Positions 16,593 through 25,371 of a stretch of DNA of 64,000 bases are shown one piece after another. The position numbers and the translations under genes are program-made. This DNA comes from Janibacter sp. HTCC2649 (GTDB lineage Bacteria; Actinomycetota; Actinomycetes; Actinomycetales; Dermatophilaceae): contig NZ_CH672413.1 of NCBI RefSeq assembly GCF_000152705.1, positions 372,001 through 436,000 of the forward strand. Direction: 5' to 3'. The notes under the pieces were generated by a model. It was not told the origin of the DNA. It did no database searches and was given only the letters and a program-made list of their open reading frames with translations. How positions within the stretch are numbered: position 1 is the stretch's first letter; the number at the start of each line of letters is the position of its first letter.

Positions 16593-18452
16593 TCAGCCGG
16601 CGGCCACGAGGTGTCGCAGCCGCAGCGCCAGCTGGAGCTCGAGCGCGCGCTCGGGTGACTGCCAGCCGTCGCCCACGAGGCGGGTGATGCGCTCAAGTCT
16701 CTGGGCCACGGTGTTCGTGTGGACGTGCAGGCGCGTGGCCGCATGCCGTGGGCTGGCTCCGGCCAGGAAGTAGGCCTCGAGCGTGCCCACGAGGTCGGTG
16801 CCCCGTGACATGTCGTAGTCGTGCAGTGGACCAAGAACAGAGTGCACGTATGCCGTGACTTCCGGTTGGGTGCCCACGATGAGTCCCGCGAAACCCAGGT
16901 CAGCGGCGGCCGCGCCATCGCCGCGGCGCCCGAGTGCGACGAGCGCCTCGGCCGTGCGGACGGCCTCGGTGTGTGCCGCCGCGAGGTCGGTCCCCAGGGT
17001 TCCTCCCGCCTCACTCACGGGACCGGCCGCACCCACGGTGACGATCTGGTTGCGCGACAGGCGCTGGGCCAGATCGGTTGCGGCAGAGCCGGGTTCGACG
17101 CCGGGCAGGAGAGCCACAACATGCCCCTCGACCTCCCCGACGAGGCCGACGCCGCCCAGTGCGGCGTTGACCGCCAGCACGAGGGATCGAGCCGTCGCCG
17201 CCTCGGTCCCGAGCACAGCGAGCAGGCAGGAGGGTTCGCGCAGGTCGAGGCCGAGCGAACGAGCCGCCGGGAGCAGCAGGCCAAGATCGGCGTGGCCGCT
17301 GACGAGGCCCGAGACGAGGTCGGTGCGCTGTTGCTGGCGGGTCTCGGCACGGTTGCGCTCACCGAGAAGGACGAGCGCGGTGACCACGGCGGCACGCTCG
17401 ACGGTCCGCTCGTCGGAGTCATCCATGGACGAGACCTCGCCGATGACGAGCGAGCCCAGTGGCTCTCCGGCCGCAGCGATGCCGATGGCCCACGCGTCAC
17501 CGACGCGGGACAGTCGCCCACCCTCGACGCCCCCCTCGAGTTGGGCGGTGAGATCGGTCAACGCCTCGCCACTGGGCGGGGACTCGCCCGCGATGCTGCG
17601 CGGCATCCCCTCGAGGTCGAGCAGGAGGGCCCATCCGCCGAGGAGCTGAGTCAGGGACTCGGTGAGGTCATCGACCCCACCGCCCTCGAGGACGATCTCA
17701 GCGAACCGGTCGTGTGCCGCGGCCGCGCGCTCGATGCCGGCGGCGTAGTGGCTCACGCGGTCAGTGGCGTTGGAGAGGGCGGCCAAAGTGCGGGTGGCCT
17801 CCTCGACCGCCCGCACCTGGACGATCGTCACGGCCGCCAATGCCGCGAGTGAACCGAGGAGGGCGACCTCGTCGTGGGTGAAGGGTCGCGGGGTGCGGTT
17901 GGAGGCGAACAGCACCCCGACGAACTCGTCCTTGACGAGCAGGGGAGTGCCACAGATGGCGACGAGGCCCTCGTCACCGACCGCGCCATCGATGGAGTGG
18001 GTGTGGCGAAAGCGAGCATCCGCGAAGTAGTCGGCGGTCCAGTAGGGCTTGTGCGACTGTGCGACGAGTCCTCCGAGGCCTGCGCCGAACGCCAGCCGCA
18101 CGACCTGGAACTGCGCCGAGACCGAGCCAGCGGTCGCCCGCATGTAGGTGTCGCCACGCTCGTGGTCAAAGAGAGTCAGGTAGGCGACGTCGGTGCCCAT
18201 GAGGGTGCGGGCGCGCCGGACGATGGCGTCGAGCACGACCGAGGGGTCGCTCATCGAGGCCAGCTCGCCGGCCGTGTCGACGAGAGCCGCCAGCTGCTGT
18301 TCGCGGCGGCGCTGCACATCGAAGGCGCCGCTGATCCTGATGGCGAGGTCCCGGGCGTGGGGATCGACGTCGAGGGAGGCCAGGTCGCCTGCGGACGCCC
18401 CGGAGGCGAGCATCTCGAGCAGGCGGGTGCCCACGTCCACGTCATCGTGCAT
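16593..18452 (-). CDS. GAF-domain PucR/CdaR-type transcriptional regulator
   Basis: A 619-residue regulator. The N-terminal part includes a GAF ligand/redox-sensing domain (about residues 75-215, with TLMGTDVAYLTLFD and GTPLLVKDEFVGVLFASNR). The middle is a long helical, GGDEF-like region. The C-terminal PucR-type helix-turn-helix (about residues 555-615) contains the AYFLAGASPRHAATRLHVHTNTVAQRLERI sequence type. TAGGAT 7 nt upstream of ATG 18452 indicates a leaderless mRNA. It is divergent from the ABC transporter/dehydrogenase operon and most likely controls it, perhaps sensing the substrate or an aromatic/acyl signal. A 3' spacer of about 65 bp separates it from the DUF222 gene. Confidence 0.88.
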   Translation of the reverse strand: MHDDVDVGTRLLEMLASGASAGDLASLDVDPHARDLAIRISGAFDVQRRREQQLAALVDTAGELASMSDPSVVLDAIVRRARTLMGTDVAYLTLFDHERGDTYMRATAGSVSAQFQVVRLAFGAGLGGLVAQSHKPYWTADYFADARFRHTHSIDGAVGDEGLVAICGTPLLVKDEFVGVLFASNRTPRPFTHDEVALLGSLAALAAVTIVQVRAVEEATRTLAALSNATDRVSHYAAGIERAAAAHDRFAEIVLEGGGVDDLTESLTQLLGGWALLLDLEGMPRSIAGESPPSGEALTDLTAQLEGGVEGGRLSRVGDAWAIGIAAAGEPLGSLVIGEVSSMDDSDERTVERAAVVTALVLLGERNRAETRQQQRTDLVSGLVSGHADLGLLLPAARSLGLDLREPSCLLAVLGTEAATARSLVLAVNAALGGVGLVGEVEGHVVALLPGVEPGSAATDLAQRLSRNQIVTVGAAGPVSEAGGTLGTDLAAAHTEAVRTAEALVALGRRGDGAAAADLGFAGLIVGTQPEVTAYVHSVLGPLHDYDMSRGTDLVGTLEAYFLAGASPRHAATRLHVHTNTVAQRLERITRLVGDGWQSPERALELQLALRLRHLVAAG

Positions 18453-18459
18453 GTGACCG

Positions 18460-18465
18460 ATCCTA
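18460..18465 (-). promoter_or_regulatory. -10 element of the GAF/PucR regulator gene
   Basis: On the minus strand TAGGAT is followed by 7 nt and ATG 18452, the leaderless arrangement used repeatedly in this window. Confidence 0.5.
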
Positions 18466-18496
18466 GGCCGCCCACCCAGCCACCGTATGGGCCGTT

Positions 18497-18528
18497 GCAC
18501 CATGAGAAGGGGCAGACCATGGTGCCCC
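18497..18528. promoter_or_regulatory. Nested inverted repeats between regulator and transporter operon
   Basis: GCACCATG (18497-18504) faces CATGGTGC (18518-18525), and GGGGCA (18509-18514) faces TGCCCC (18523-18528). These dyads occupy the divergent control region and are candidate operators for the PucR-type regulator. Confidence 0.4.
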
Positions 18529-18615
18529 GCGCCATGTGAGCCCTCCCCGGTCCGTCCTAGGGTGATGCCTCATCGCCTGCAGACGTCCTGCACCGCGGAG
18601 CACAAGGAGGTGCTG

Positions 18616-19422
18616 GTGAGCGCGAGCCCATCGACCACGGAATCCAGCTCGACGTCCCGTCCGTCGTCGCCGATTCTGCGGACTGTCGACCTGACGAAGG
18701 ACTTCAGGGGCTTCACTGCCGTCAACGCGGTGAACCTCGACGTCGCGGAGGGCACGATCCACGCGCTCGTCGGCCCCAACGGTGCGGGCAAGACCACGCT
18801 CTTCAATTTGCTCACCGGCTTCCTCACGCCGACGTCGGGGCAGATCCTCCTGAGGGGCGACGACATCGCCGGGAAGCAGCCCGAGCAGATCGCCCACCTC
18901 GGCGTCGCCCGCTCCTTCCAGATCACCAGCCTGTTCGACGAGATGACCCTTCTCGAGCACCTCGAGCTCGCCCTCGCCTCACCGACCGGGATCGGCTACC
19001 GGTTCTGGACCTCGCGCAAGCGGCTTGGTGCCTTCCGCGAACGCTCGATGGAGCTGCTCGGAGAGGTCGGCCTCGCCGACCGCAGCGGCCAACGAGCCGG
19101 CTCCCTCGCCTACGGCCAGAAGCGCGCTCTCGAGATCGCCCTGGCGCTGGCTCTCGATCCGTCCTTGCTCCTCCTCGACGAGCCCACCGCAGGCATGGGT
19201 CTCGAGGACGTCGACCGGACCATTGCCCTCGTCAGATCAGTCTCCGACGGACGCACGGTCGTCTTCGTCGACCACAACATGCACGTCGTGGGCTCGCTCG
19301 CCGACAACGTCACCGTCCTCCAGTCGGGCGAGGTCCTCGCAGAGGGGACCTACGACGAGGTGCGGGTCGACGAAAAGGTCATCACGGCATACCTCGGAGA
19401 GGCTGGAGACACCCATGAGTGA
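18616..19422 (+). CDS. ABC transporter ATP-binding protein, LivG type
   Basis: A 268-residue ATPase of the branched-chain/hydroxy-acid transporter (HAAT) group. It has Walker A GPNGAGKTT, the signature LAYGQKR (a YGQ-type variant usual for LivG), Walker B LLLLDEPTAGM and the switch DHNMHVV. GTG 18616 is used because AAGGAGG lies 5 nt upstream; an earlier in-frame ATG at 18487 would add a non-homologous Arg/Pro-rich leader. It is the first gene of the transporter operon and overlaps the next ATPase gene. Confidence 0.92.
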   Translation: MSASPSTTESSSTSRPSSPILRTVDLTKDFRGFTAVNAVNLDVAEGTIHALVGPNGAGKTTLFNLLTGFLTPTSGQILLRGDDIAGKQPEQIAHLGVARSFQITSLFDEMTLLEHLELALASPTGIGYRFWTSRKRLGAFRERSMELLGEVGLADRSGQRAGSLAYGQKRALEIALALALDPSLLLLDEPTAGMGLEDVDRTIALVRSVSDGRTVVFVDHNMHVVGSLADNVTVLQSGEVLAEGTYDEVRVDEKVITAYLGEAGDTHE

Positions 19423-20122
19423 CACCTTGCTCAAGGTCGACAACCTCTCGGCGTTCTATGGCGAGGCGCAGGTGTTGCGTGACGTCTCCATCGACGTCGC
19501 ACCCGGTGAGGTCGTCACGCTCGTCGGCCGCAACGGAGCCGGCAAGACGACCCTGCTGCGCTCGATCATGGGGCTGCACAAGGGAACTCGCGGCTCGATC
19601 GCCTTCGCGGGGAGCAGCCTCGACGGCAAGTCCGCCGACAAGCGCGCCCGTCTCGGACTCGGGTGGGTCCCGGACGACCGCGGGATCTACGCCACCCTCA
19701 CCGTCGCCGAGAACCTCAGCCTCCCGCCCGTCGTCGACAAGGCGGCAGCGTGGAGCCTGGACAAGATCTACGAGCAGTTCCCGGTCCTGCGCGAACGCCG
19801 TGACTTCCCGGGCACCAAGCTCTCCGGCGGTGAGCAGCAGATGCTCGCGATGGCTCGCCCGCTCCGGGCGGGGTCGCGACTCCTGCTCCTCGACGAGCCG
19901 AGCGAGGGACTCGCGCCGGTGATCGTCAACCAGATCGGCCAGATCATCCGTGACATCAAGGCCCAGGGCGTCGCGGTCCTCCTCGTCGAGCAGAACGTGA
20001 AGTTCGCGTCGACCGTGGCCGACCGCCACAACCTCCTCGCCCAGGGCGAGGTCGTCGAGAGTCTCGACAACGCCGAGTTCCAGTCCCGCACAGCGGAACT
20101 GCTCCAGCACCTCGGCATGTAG
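19415..20122 (+). CDS. ABC transporter ATP-binding protein, LivF type
   Basis: A 235-residue ATPase, partner of the preceding LivG-like protein. Walker A is GRNGAGKTT, the signature LSGGEQQ and Walker B LLLLDEPSEGL. The typical LivF ending is present (RTAELLQHLGM). Its ATG lies inside the end of the upstream gene (8-bp overlap), so the two nucleotide-binding subunits are made together. Confidence 0.93.
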   Translation: MSDTLLKVDNLSAFYGEAQVLRDVSIDVAPGEVVTLVGRNGAGKTTLLRSIMGLHKGTRGSIAFAGSSLDGKSADKRARLGLGWVPDDRGIYATLTVAENLSLPPVVDKAAAWSLDKIYEQFPVLRERRDFPGTKLSGGEQQMLAMARPLRAGSRLLLLDEPSEGLAPVIVNQIGQIIRDIKAQGVAVLLVEQNVKFASTVADRHNLLAQGEVVESLDNAEFQSRTAELLQHLGM

Positions 20123-20225
20123 CCGAGACCACTCCAACGCTCTCGATCCAAGAGCACTGCACCAACACAGAACCGCACCAGGACACGGACCGCCGGGCAC
20201 GGCATACACACCCCAGGAGGGGAAC

Positions 20226-21476
20226 ATGCGAAACACCAAGATGATCAGCCTTGCGGCCATGGTGGCCAGCTCAGGTCTGCTGCTCACCGCGTGCGGCAGC
20301 GCAGGCGGCGGCCCATCGAGCGCCAGCGGCAAGATCAGCGACGACAAGATCGTCCTCGCCGTCCTCAACGACCAGTCCGGTGTCTACAAGGACCTCTCCG
20401 GCACCAACTCGGTCGAGGCCGTGAAGATGGCCGTCGAGGACTGGAAGGCCGCCCACAAGGACGATGCGGTGACCAAGAACATCGAGGTCGTCACGGCCGA
20501 CCACCAGAACAAGCCCGACATCGCCAACACCAAGGCGCAGGAGCTCTACGACCGGCAGAAGGCCGACATCATCCTTGACGTCCCGACCTCGTCCGCGGCC
20601 CTCGCCGTCGCGACGCAGGCCAAGGCGAAGAAGAAGGTCTACATCAACATCGGCGCCGGGACGACCGCCCTCACGGGGGCGCAGTGCAACAAGTACACGT
20701 TCCACTGGGCCTACGACACCTACATGCTCGCCAAGGGCACGGGTGGCACGCTCACCAAGGATGGTGGCAAGAAGTGGAACGTCGTCTACCCCGACTACGC
20801 CTTCGGTCAGGACATGACCAAGTCGTTCGAGGGCCAGATCTCCTCCGCCGGCGGTGCGATCGGCCAGAAGGTCCCGACGCCGTTCCCCAACGACAACTTC
20901 GCGACCTACATCACCAAGGCCGCGGCAGACAAGCCTGACGTCATCGGCACGATGCACGCGGGCGGCGACCTCATCAACTTCGTCAAGCAGTACAACCAGG
21001 CCGGGATCAGCGACCAGATCAAGCTCGCCGTCGGTCTGATGTTCATCACCGACATCCACAGCCTCGGTGCCGAGCAGTTCAAGGGCGTCACGTTCACCGA
21101 CGCCTGGTACTGGAACTTCGATGACCAGAACCGTAAGTGGGCCGACAAGTTCCAGGCCAAGACGAAGACGCGCCCGTCATTCGCCCACGCTGCGAACTAC
21201 TCGGCGGCCTACAACTACCTCGAGGCCGTCCAGGAAGCCGGGTCCGACACCGGTGACGACGTCGTCGCCAAGCTCGAGGGCAAGAAGATCAACGACTTCT
21301 TCCTGCGCAACGGTGAGGTCCGCGCGGCCGACCACCGCGTCATCCACGACGCCTACCTCGCCGAGGTCAAGCCGCAGTCCGAGGTCACGGAGGAATGGGA
21401 CCTCGAGAAGATCGTCGCCACCATCCCCGCGGCCGAAGCCTTCAGGCCGGCCGCCGAGTCCGGCTGCTCGATGTGA
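20226..21476 (+). CDS. ABC transporter substrate-binding lipoprotein, LivK type
   Basis: A 416-residue extracellular receptor. The lipoprotein signal peptide ends in LLTAC (Cys about residue 22). A type I periplasmic-binding fold of the branched-chain amino acid/hydroxy-acid group follows (VLNDQSGVYKDLSGTNSVEAVKMAVEDW segment, with YPDYAFGQDMTKSF later). CAGGAGGGGA precedes the ATG. The ligand cannot be read directly. The operon ends with a 3-hydroxybutyrate dehydrogenase, so a short hydroxy acid is plausible. Confidence 0.92.
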   Translation: MRNTKMISLAAMVASSGLLLTACGSAGGGPSSASGKISDDKIVLAVLNDQSGVYKDLSGTNSVEAVKMAVEDWKAAHKDDAVTKNIEVVTADHQNKPDIANTKAQELYDRQKADIILDVPTSSAALAVATQAKAKKKVYINIGAGTTALTGAQCNKYTFHWAYDTYMLAKGTGGTLTKDGGKKWNVVYPDYAFGQDMTKSFEGQISSAGGAIGQKVPTPFPNDNFATYITKAAADKPDVIGTMHAGGDLINFVKQYNQAGISDQIKLAVGLMFITDIHSLGAEQFKGVTFTDAWYWNFDDQNRKWADKFQAKTKTRPSFAHAANYSAAYNYLEAVQEAGSDTGDDVVAKLEGKKINDFFLRNGEVRAADHRVIHDAYLAEVKPQSEVTEEWDLEKIVATIPAAEAFRPAAESGCSM

Positions 21477-21518
21477 CGTCCCGATTCCCTTCGTCCAACA
21501 GAGGTCACTGATTCAGCG

Positions 21519-22388
21519 ATGAGTGCATTCATCCAGTACACGCTCCAGGGTCTGGCGACGGGCGGCTTCTATGCCCTCGCCGCCCTGGGGCTGGCGGTCA
21601 TCTTCGGTGTCATGGGGGTGGTCAACTTCAGCCACGGCGCCATGTACATGCTCGGCGCGGTCGGGTCGGCCGTGCTCCTCGACGTCGCGGACGTCCCCTT
21701 CTGGGGTGCCCTCGTCATCATCCCGATCCTGTTGTTCCTCTTCGGGATCCTCGTCGAGCGACTGCTGGTGAGGTGGTTGTTGGGGCTCGATCCGCTCTAC
21801 AACTTCCTGCTCACCTTCGGCCTGACGCTGCTCATCGTCGACCTGGTCAAGAGGCGCTACGGCGTCTCCGGGTTGCCGTACGAGCTGCCGGCAGGACTTG
21901 AGGGTCGGGTGAGCGTCGGCGGGCTGAGCCTGTCGAGTTACCAGCTGTTCGCGGCGTTCTTCTCGGTGGTCCTCTGTGTCGCCGTGTGGATGCTCCTCAC
22001 CAAGACGCGCATCGGCATGATCGTGCGGGCCTCGACCGAGGACGCCGAGCGCACCCGCGCCCTGGGCATCAACGTCGGCCGCTGGGTGACTCCGGTGTTC
22101 GGCTTCGGGATCGCGCTGGCCGGTGTGGCCGGTGTGCTCGCTGCTCCGTTCCGCGCCATCACTGCCGACATGGGCAGCAACTTCATCATCATCCTGTTTG
22201 CCGTCGTCGTCATCGGCGGGCTCGGCTCGATCCTCGGCGCTGTCGTCGCCGGGTTCCTCGTCGGGCTCGTCGAGGCGTACGGCCAGGCCTACGCACCGTC
22301 CTACGCGCAGGTCCTCATCTTCGTCCTCATGGCAGCGGTCGTCCTCGTCCGCCCGGCAGGACTCTTCGGCCGCGAGGAGGCCTCATGA
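21519..22388 (+). CDS. ABC transporter permease, LivH type
   Basis: A 289-residue inner-membrane permease with about eight hydrophobic segments. LivH hallmarks include LQGLATGGFYALAALGLAVIFG, GVVNFSHGAMYMLGA and the coupling-helix region RASTEDAERTRALGINV. It forms the transmembrane channel with the LivM-like subunit. It ends in an ATGA overlap with that gene. Confidence 0.92.
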   Translation: MSAFIQYTLQGLATGGFYALAALGLAVIFGVMGVVNFSHGAMYMLGAVGSAVLLDVADVPFWGALVIIPILLFLFGILVERLLVRWLLGLDPLYNFLLTFGLTLLIVDLVKRRYGVSGLPYELPAGLEGRVSVGGLSLSSYQLFAAFFSVVLCVAVWMLLTKTRIGMIVRASTEDAERTRALGINVGRWVTPVFGFGIALAGVAGVLAAPFRAITADMGSNFIIILFAVVVIGGLGSILGAVVAGFLVGLVEAYGQAYAPSYAQVLIFVLMAAVVLVRPAGLFGREEAS

Positions 22389-23422
22389 GTGCCCAGCTCA
22401 CCGAGACGACGCGGGTCGAGACGGCTGCATCGGCCGCACCCGACCGCAAGCTCAACCCGTTCGTGCGGGCCGGCATGCTCGTCGTCGCACTGCTCGTCAT
22501 CCTCGCCCTGCCCTGGTACATCTACCCGCCCGTGGCCATGGACATCATGGCGTGGGGACTGTTCGCGATCTCCGTCGACCTGCTGCTCGGCTTCACCGGG
22601 TTGCTGAGCTTCGGGCACGCGATGTTCTGGGGCACGTCGGCCTACGTCACGGGACTCATCGCCACGCGTTCCGGACTGCCCTTCCCCGTCGCGATCCTCG
22701 GTGGCGCCGTCGTCGCCATGCTCATCGCGGTGCCGACGGGCTACCTGGCGGTGCGCCGGACCGGGATCTACTTCGCCATGGTGACGCTGGCGTTCGCCCA
22801 GATGATCTTCTTCATCGCCAACCAGGCACGCGACCTGACCGGTGGGGAGAACGGCCTTCAGGGCATCCCCAAGACGTTCTTCGGTATCGAGCTCGTCGAG
22901 ACCGACCCGTTCTACTTCTACTACGCCGCTCTGCCGCTCATCCTGCTCGGGGCCTTCGTCGCCTGGCGCACGGTCTCCTCGCCCTTCGGTCGCGTCCTCC
23001 TCGCCATCAGGGACAACCCGGCCCGTGCGCGTGCCCTCGGCTACGACGTCGAGCGCTACAAGATCATGGTGTTCGTCATCTCGGCCGGCATCGCTGGCCT
23101 CGCCGGGGGAGTGTTCTCGGTGAGCCACGGGTTCGCGTCGCTACAGGAGCTCATCTGGCAGACGTCCGGCAAGGTCGTGCTCATCACCGTCCTCGGTGGC
23201 ATCGGCACCCTGTGGGGTGGCCCGCTCGGGGCTGCGGTCGTCGTGCTTCTCGAGGACTCCCTCGCGTCGTCCGGCTTCAACGGCATCGGCATCATCACCG
23301 GCACGATCTTCGTGCTCATCGTCCTGCTCTTCCGCAAGGGCATCTGGGGCACCGTGGCCGACCTGGTCGCCCGAATCCGTGGCCGTGCGGCAACTGCTGC
23401 CCAGGGGAAGCGCGATGCTTGA
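22385..23422 (+). CDS. ABC transporter permease, LivM type
   Basis: A 345-residue membrane protein with LivM features: the LGFTGLLSFGHAMFWGTSAY motif, about nine transmembrane stretches and the coupling segment RDNPARARALGYDVERYKI. ATG 22385 overlaps the livH stop. Its own stop overlaps the following dehydrogenase start by 8 bp, which ties the enzyme to the transporter. Confidence 0.92.
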   Translation: MSAQLTETTRVETAASAAPDRKLNPFVRAGMLVVALLVILALPWYIYPPVAMDIMAWGLFAISVDLLLGFTGLLSFGHAMFWGTSAYVTGLIATRSGLPFPVAILGGAVVAMLIAVPTGYLAVRRTGIYFAMVTLAFAQMIFFIANQARDLTGGENGLQGIPKTFFGIELVETDPFYFYYAALPLILLGAFVAWRTVSSPFGRVLLAIRDNPARARALGYDVERYKIMVFVISAGIAGLAGGVFSVSHGFASLQELIWQTSGKVVLITVLGGIGTLWGGPLGAAVVVLLEDSLASSGFNGIGIITGTIFVLIVLLFRKGIWGTVADLVARIRGRAATAAQGKRDA

Positions 23423-24164
23423 CGGTCGCACTGCGCTCGTCACGGGCGCCGGAAGCGGGATCGGTGCCGCCGTCGTGGATCGCCTCGTCGCCGAGGGAGC
23501 CCACGTGCACGCGGTGGACATCGATGGCGACGCCCTCAAGGCCCTTGTTGACCGCCTCGGCGAGGAGCGGGTCACTCCGTGGGTCACCGACCTGTCCGAC
23601 CTCGGCGCGCACGGCGGGCTGCCCACCGACATCGACGTCCTCGTCAACAACGCCGGGATCCAACACGTCGCACCCGTCCACGAGTTCCCCGTCGAGGAGT
23701 TCGAGCGGATCCACCGGATCATGCTGCTCTCGCCGTTCCGGCTCGTGCGCTCCTGCCTTCCCCACATGTATGCCGCCGGGTGGGGTCGCGTCGTCAACGT
23801 CTCGTCCGTGCATGGGCTCCGGGCCAGCGAGTTCAAGTCGGCGTATGTGTCGGCCAAGCACGGCCTCGAAGGGCTGAGCAAGGTCGTGGCCCTCGAGGCC
23901 GGGGACAAGGGCGTCACGAGCAACTGCATCAACCCGGCGTATGTGCGAACGCCATTGGTGGAGAAGCAGATCAGCGCACAGGCGCAAGCACACGGCATAC
24001 CCGAAACCGAAGTCCTGGCGGAAGTCATGCTGACGCCGGTGGCCGTGAAACGGCTCATCGAGCCGGCCGAGGTCGCCGACCTCATCGGATTCCTGTGCGG
24101 GCCCTCGTCGGCGTCGATCTCGGGCTCGTCGTTCAGCATGGACGGCGGCTGGACCGCCCACTGA
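23415..24164 (+). CDS. Short-chain dehydrogenase, probable D-3-hydroxybutyrate dehydrogenase
   Basis: A 249-residue SDR enzyme. It has the NAD motif TGAGSGIG, the NNAG motif, Ser in VSSVHG, the catalytic YxxxK (YVSAKHG), and the long C-terminal NPAYVRTPLVEKQI helix segment that is characteristic of 3-hydroxybutyrate dehydrogenases. It would oxidise D-3-hydroxybutyrate to acetoacetate. Translational overlap with the permease gene suggests that the imported substrate is, or is converted to, a 3-hydroxy acid. The start ATG 23415 agrees with the standard SDR N-terminus (LDGRTALVTG). Confidence 0.85.
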   Translation: MLDGRTALVTGAGSGIGAAVVDRLVAEGAHVHAVDIDGDALKALVDRLGEERVTPWVTDLSDLGAHGGLPTDIDVLVNNAGIQHVAPVHEFPVEEFERIHRIMLLSPFRLVRSCLPHMYAAGWGRVVNVSSVHGLRASEFKSAYVSAKHGLEGLSKVVALEAGDKGVTSNCINPAYVRTPLVEKQISAQAQAHGIPETEVLAEVMLTPVAVKRLIEPAEVADLIGFLCGPSSASISGSSFSMDGGWTAH

Positions 24165-24173
24165 CCCTCACAC

Positions 24174-24247
24174 CGACTTCGTGCCCCGCACGGACACACA
24201 GACGTCGGCTGCGCTCACGCAACGTGTCCGTGCGGGGCACGAAGTCG
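24174..24247. terminator. Perfect 24-bp inverted repeat between convergent genes (bidirectional terminator)
   Basis: Arms 24174-24197 and 24224-24247 are perfectly complementary, separated by 26 nt. The repeat fills the gap between the dehydrogenase and methyltransferase genes, whose 3' ends face each other, so it should terminate both transcripts. Part of the arm (from TCGTGCCCCG) is shared with the dxs terminator. Confidence 0.75.
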
Positions 24248-25360
24248 TCAGGTGCGCTTGCGCGAGCTTGTCACGGTGAACTTGCTCGTGCGCTGGACCT
24301 GCTTGGTGGAGCCGATGGTCCTGTCGAGGATCGGCCGGTAGTTCAGCGGGGTGTTCCAGACGACCCAGAGCTCACCGCCGGGCTCCAGTGCCCGGGCCGC
24401 CTCGGCGAAGAGGCGCTCGGCCAGGCGCGTGTGGACTGCGGCACCGACGTGGAAGGGCGGGTTGAGCACGATGAGCTGTGCCGACGCCGTGGCGACGGTC
24501 TCGAGCCCATCGGCGCGAACCACCTCCACGCGGTCACTGACACCGTTGGCGGCCGCGGTCGCGCGAGTTGACGCGATCGCCGCAGCCGACTGGTCGGTGG
24601 CCAGGACGTGGAGCTCGGGGCGAGCCAGGGCCAGAGCCGCCGCCACGACACCACTGCCGCAGGCGAGGTCGATGGCCCGCTCGGCCTGACGCATCTCCGG
24701 GATGTGGTCGAGCAGCAGGCGCGTCCCGATGTCGATGCCGTTGCCGGCGAAGACGCCACCGTGGGCCGCAATCGTGAGGCCTGCGTCGTCGTGCCGCTGC
24801 TCGCGCGGCCAGGACACAGCGACTCCTTCGCGCGGACCCGTGACGTGCAGGGCACGCGACTTCTGGCGGGCGCGGCTGGGGCGCACGTCCTGGAAGTGGC
24901 TCGAGAGAACGTCATTCATCGTCAGCGCCATGTGCTTGACCCGGCCGCCCGCGACGAGGTGCACGTCGGGGTGGGCGTGCGCCGCGATGAGCTGGGCGAT
25001 CTCATCGAGCTCATCGAGCGAACGAGGCAGCTGCAGCAGTACGAGGCGGGCACCGCGCACCAGGTCAGCATCGAGGGCGTGGTGCTCGAAACCATCGACT
25101 CGACGGCGAGCGGCGTTGGCGTCGAGCGCGCGTTCACCCAGGACACCGTCCTGGTACACCCGCACCCGGGTTGCGCCGCCGTCGAGGGCCCCGAGGGTCA
25201 GGGCTCCGTGCCGGTCGCCGATGACCACGATCTCGTCGGGGAGTCCGCCGGTCAGCTCCCTGGCCTCATCGAGGATGAGGGAGTCGCTGGCGTCCCACGC
25301 CTGGAGGTTCGAGGCCTCGACATCGGGCCAGCGGCGCAGGTCGTTCCAGTCAGTCGTCAA
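24248..25360 (-). CDS. Class I SAM-dependent methyltransferase (RsmC/RlmG-like)
   Basis: About 370 residues. The C-terminal half is a Rossmann methyltransferase with the SAM motif IDLACGSGVVAAALAL and the LNPPFHVGAAVHTRLAERL motif. NPPFH is typical of rRNA guanine-N2 methyltransferases such as RsmC and RlmG. The N-terminal half resembles the degenerate duplicated domain of those enzymes. No in-frame ATG exists near the natural N-terminus; TTG 25360 is the likeliest start (CTG 25375 is also possible). The frame extends further upstream only as antisense to murA. An RNA substrate is inferred from the motif. Confidence 0.75.
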   Translation of the reverse strand: MTTDWNDLRRWPDVEASNLQAWDASDSLILDEARELTGGLPDEIVVIGDRHGALTLGALDGGATRVRVYQDGVLGERALDANAARRRVDGFEHHALDADLVRGARLVLLQLPRSLDELDEIAQLIAAHAHPDVHLVAGGRVKHMALTMNDVLSSHFQDVRPSRARQKSRALHVTGPREGVAVSWPREQRHDDAGLTIAAHGGVFAGNGIDIGTRLLLDHIPEMRQAERAIDLACGSGVVAAALALARPELHVLATDQSAAAIASTRATAAANGVSDRVEVVRADGLETVATASAQLIVLNPPFHVGAAVHTRLAERLFAEAARALEPGGELWVVWNTPLNYRPILDRTIGSTKQVQRTSKFTVTSSRKRT

Positions 25361-25371
25361 GGTGTCGATGA

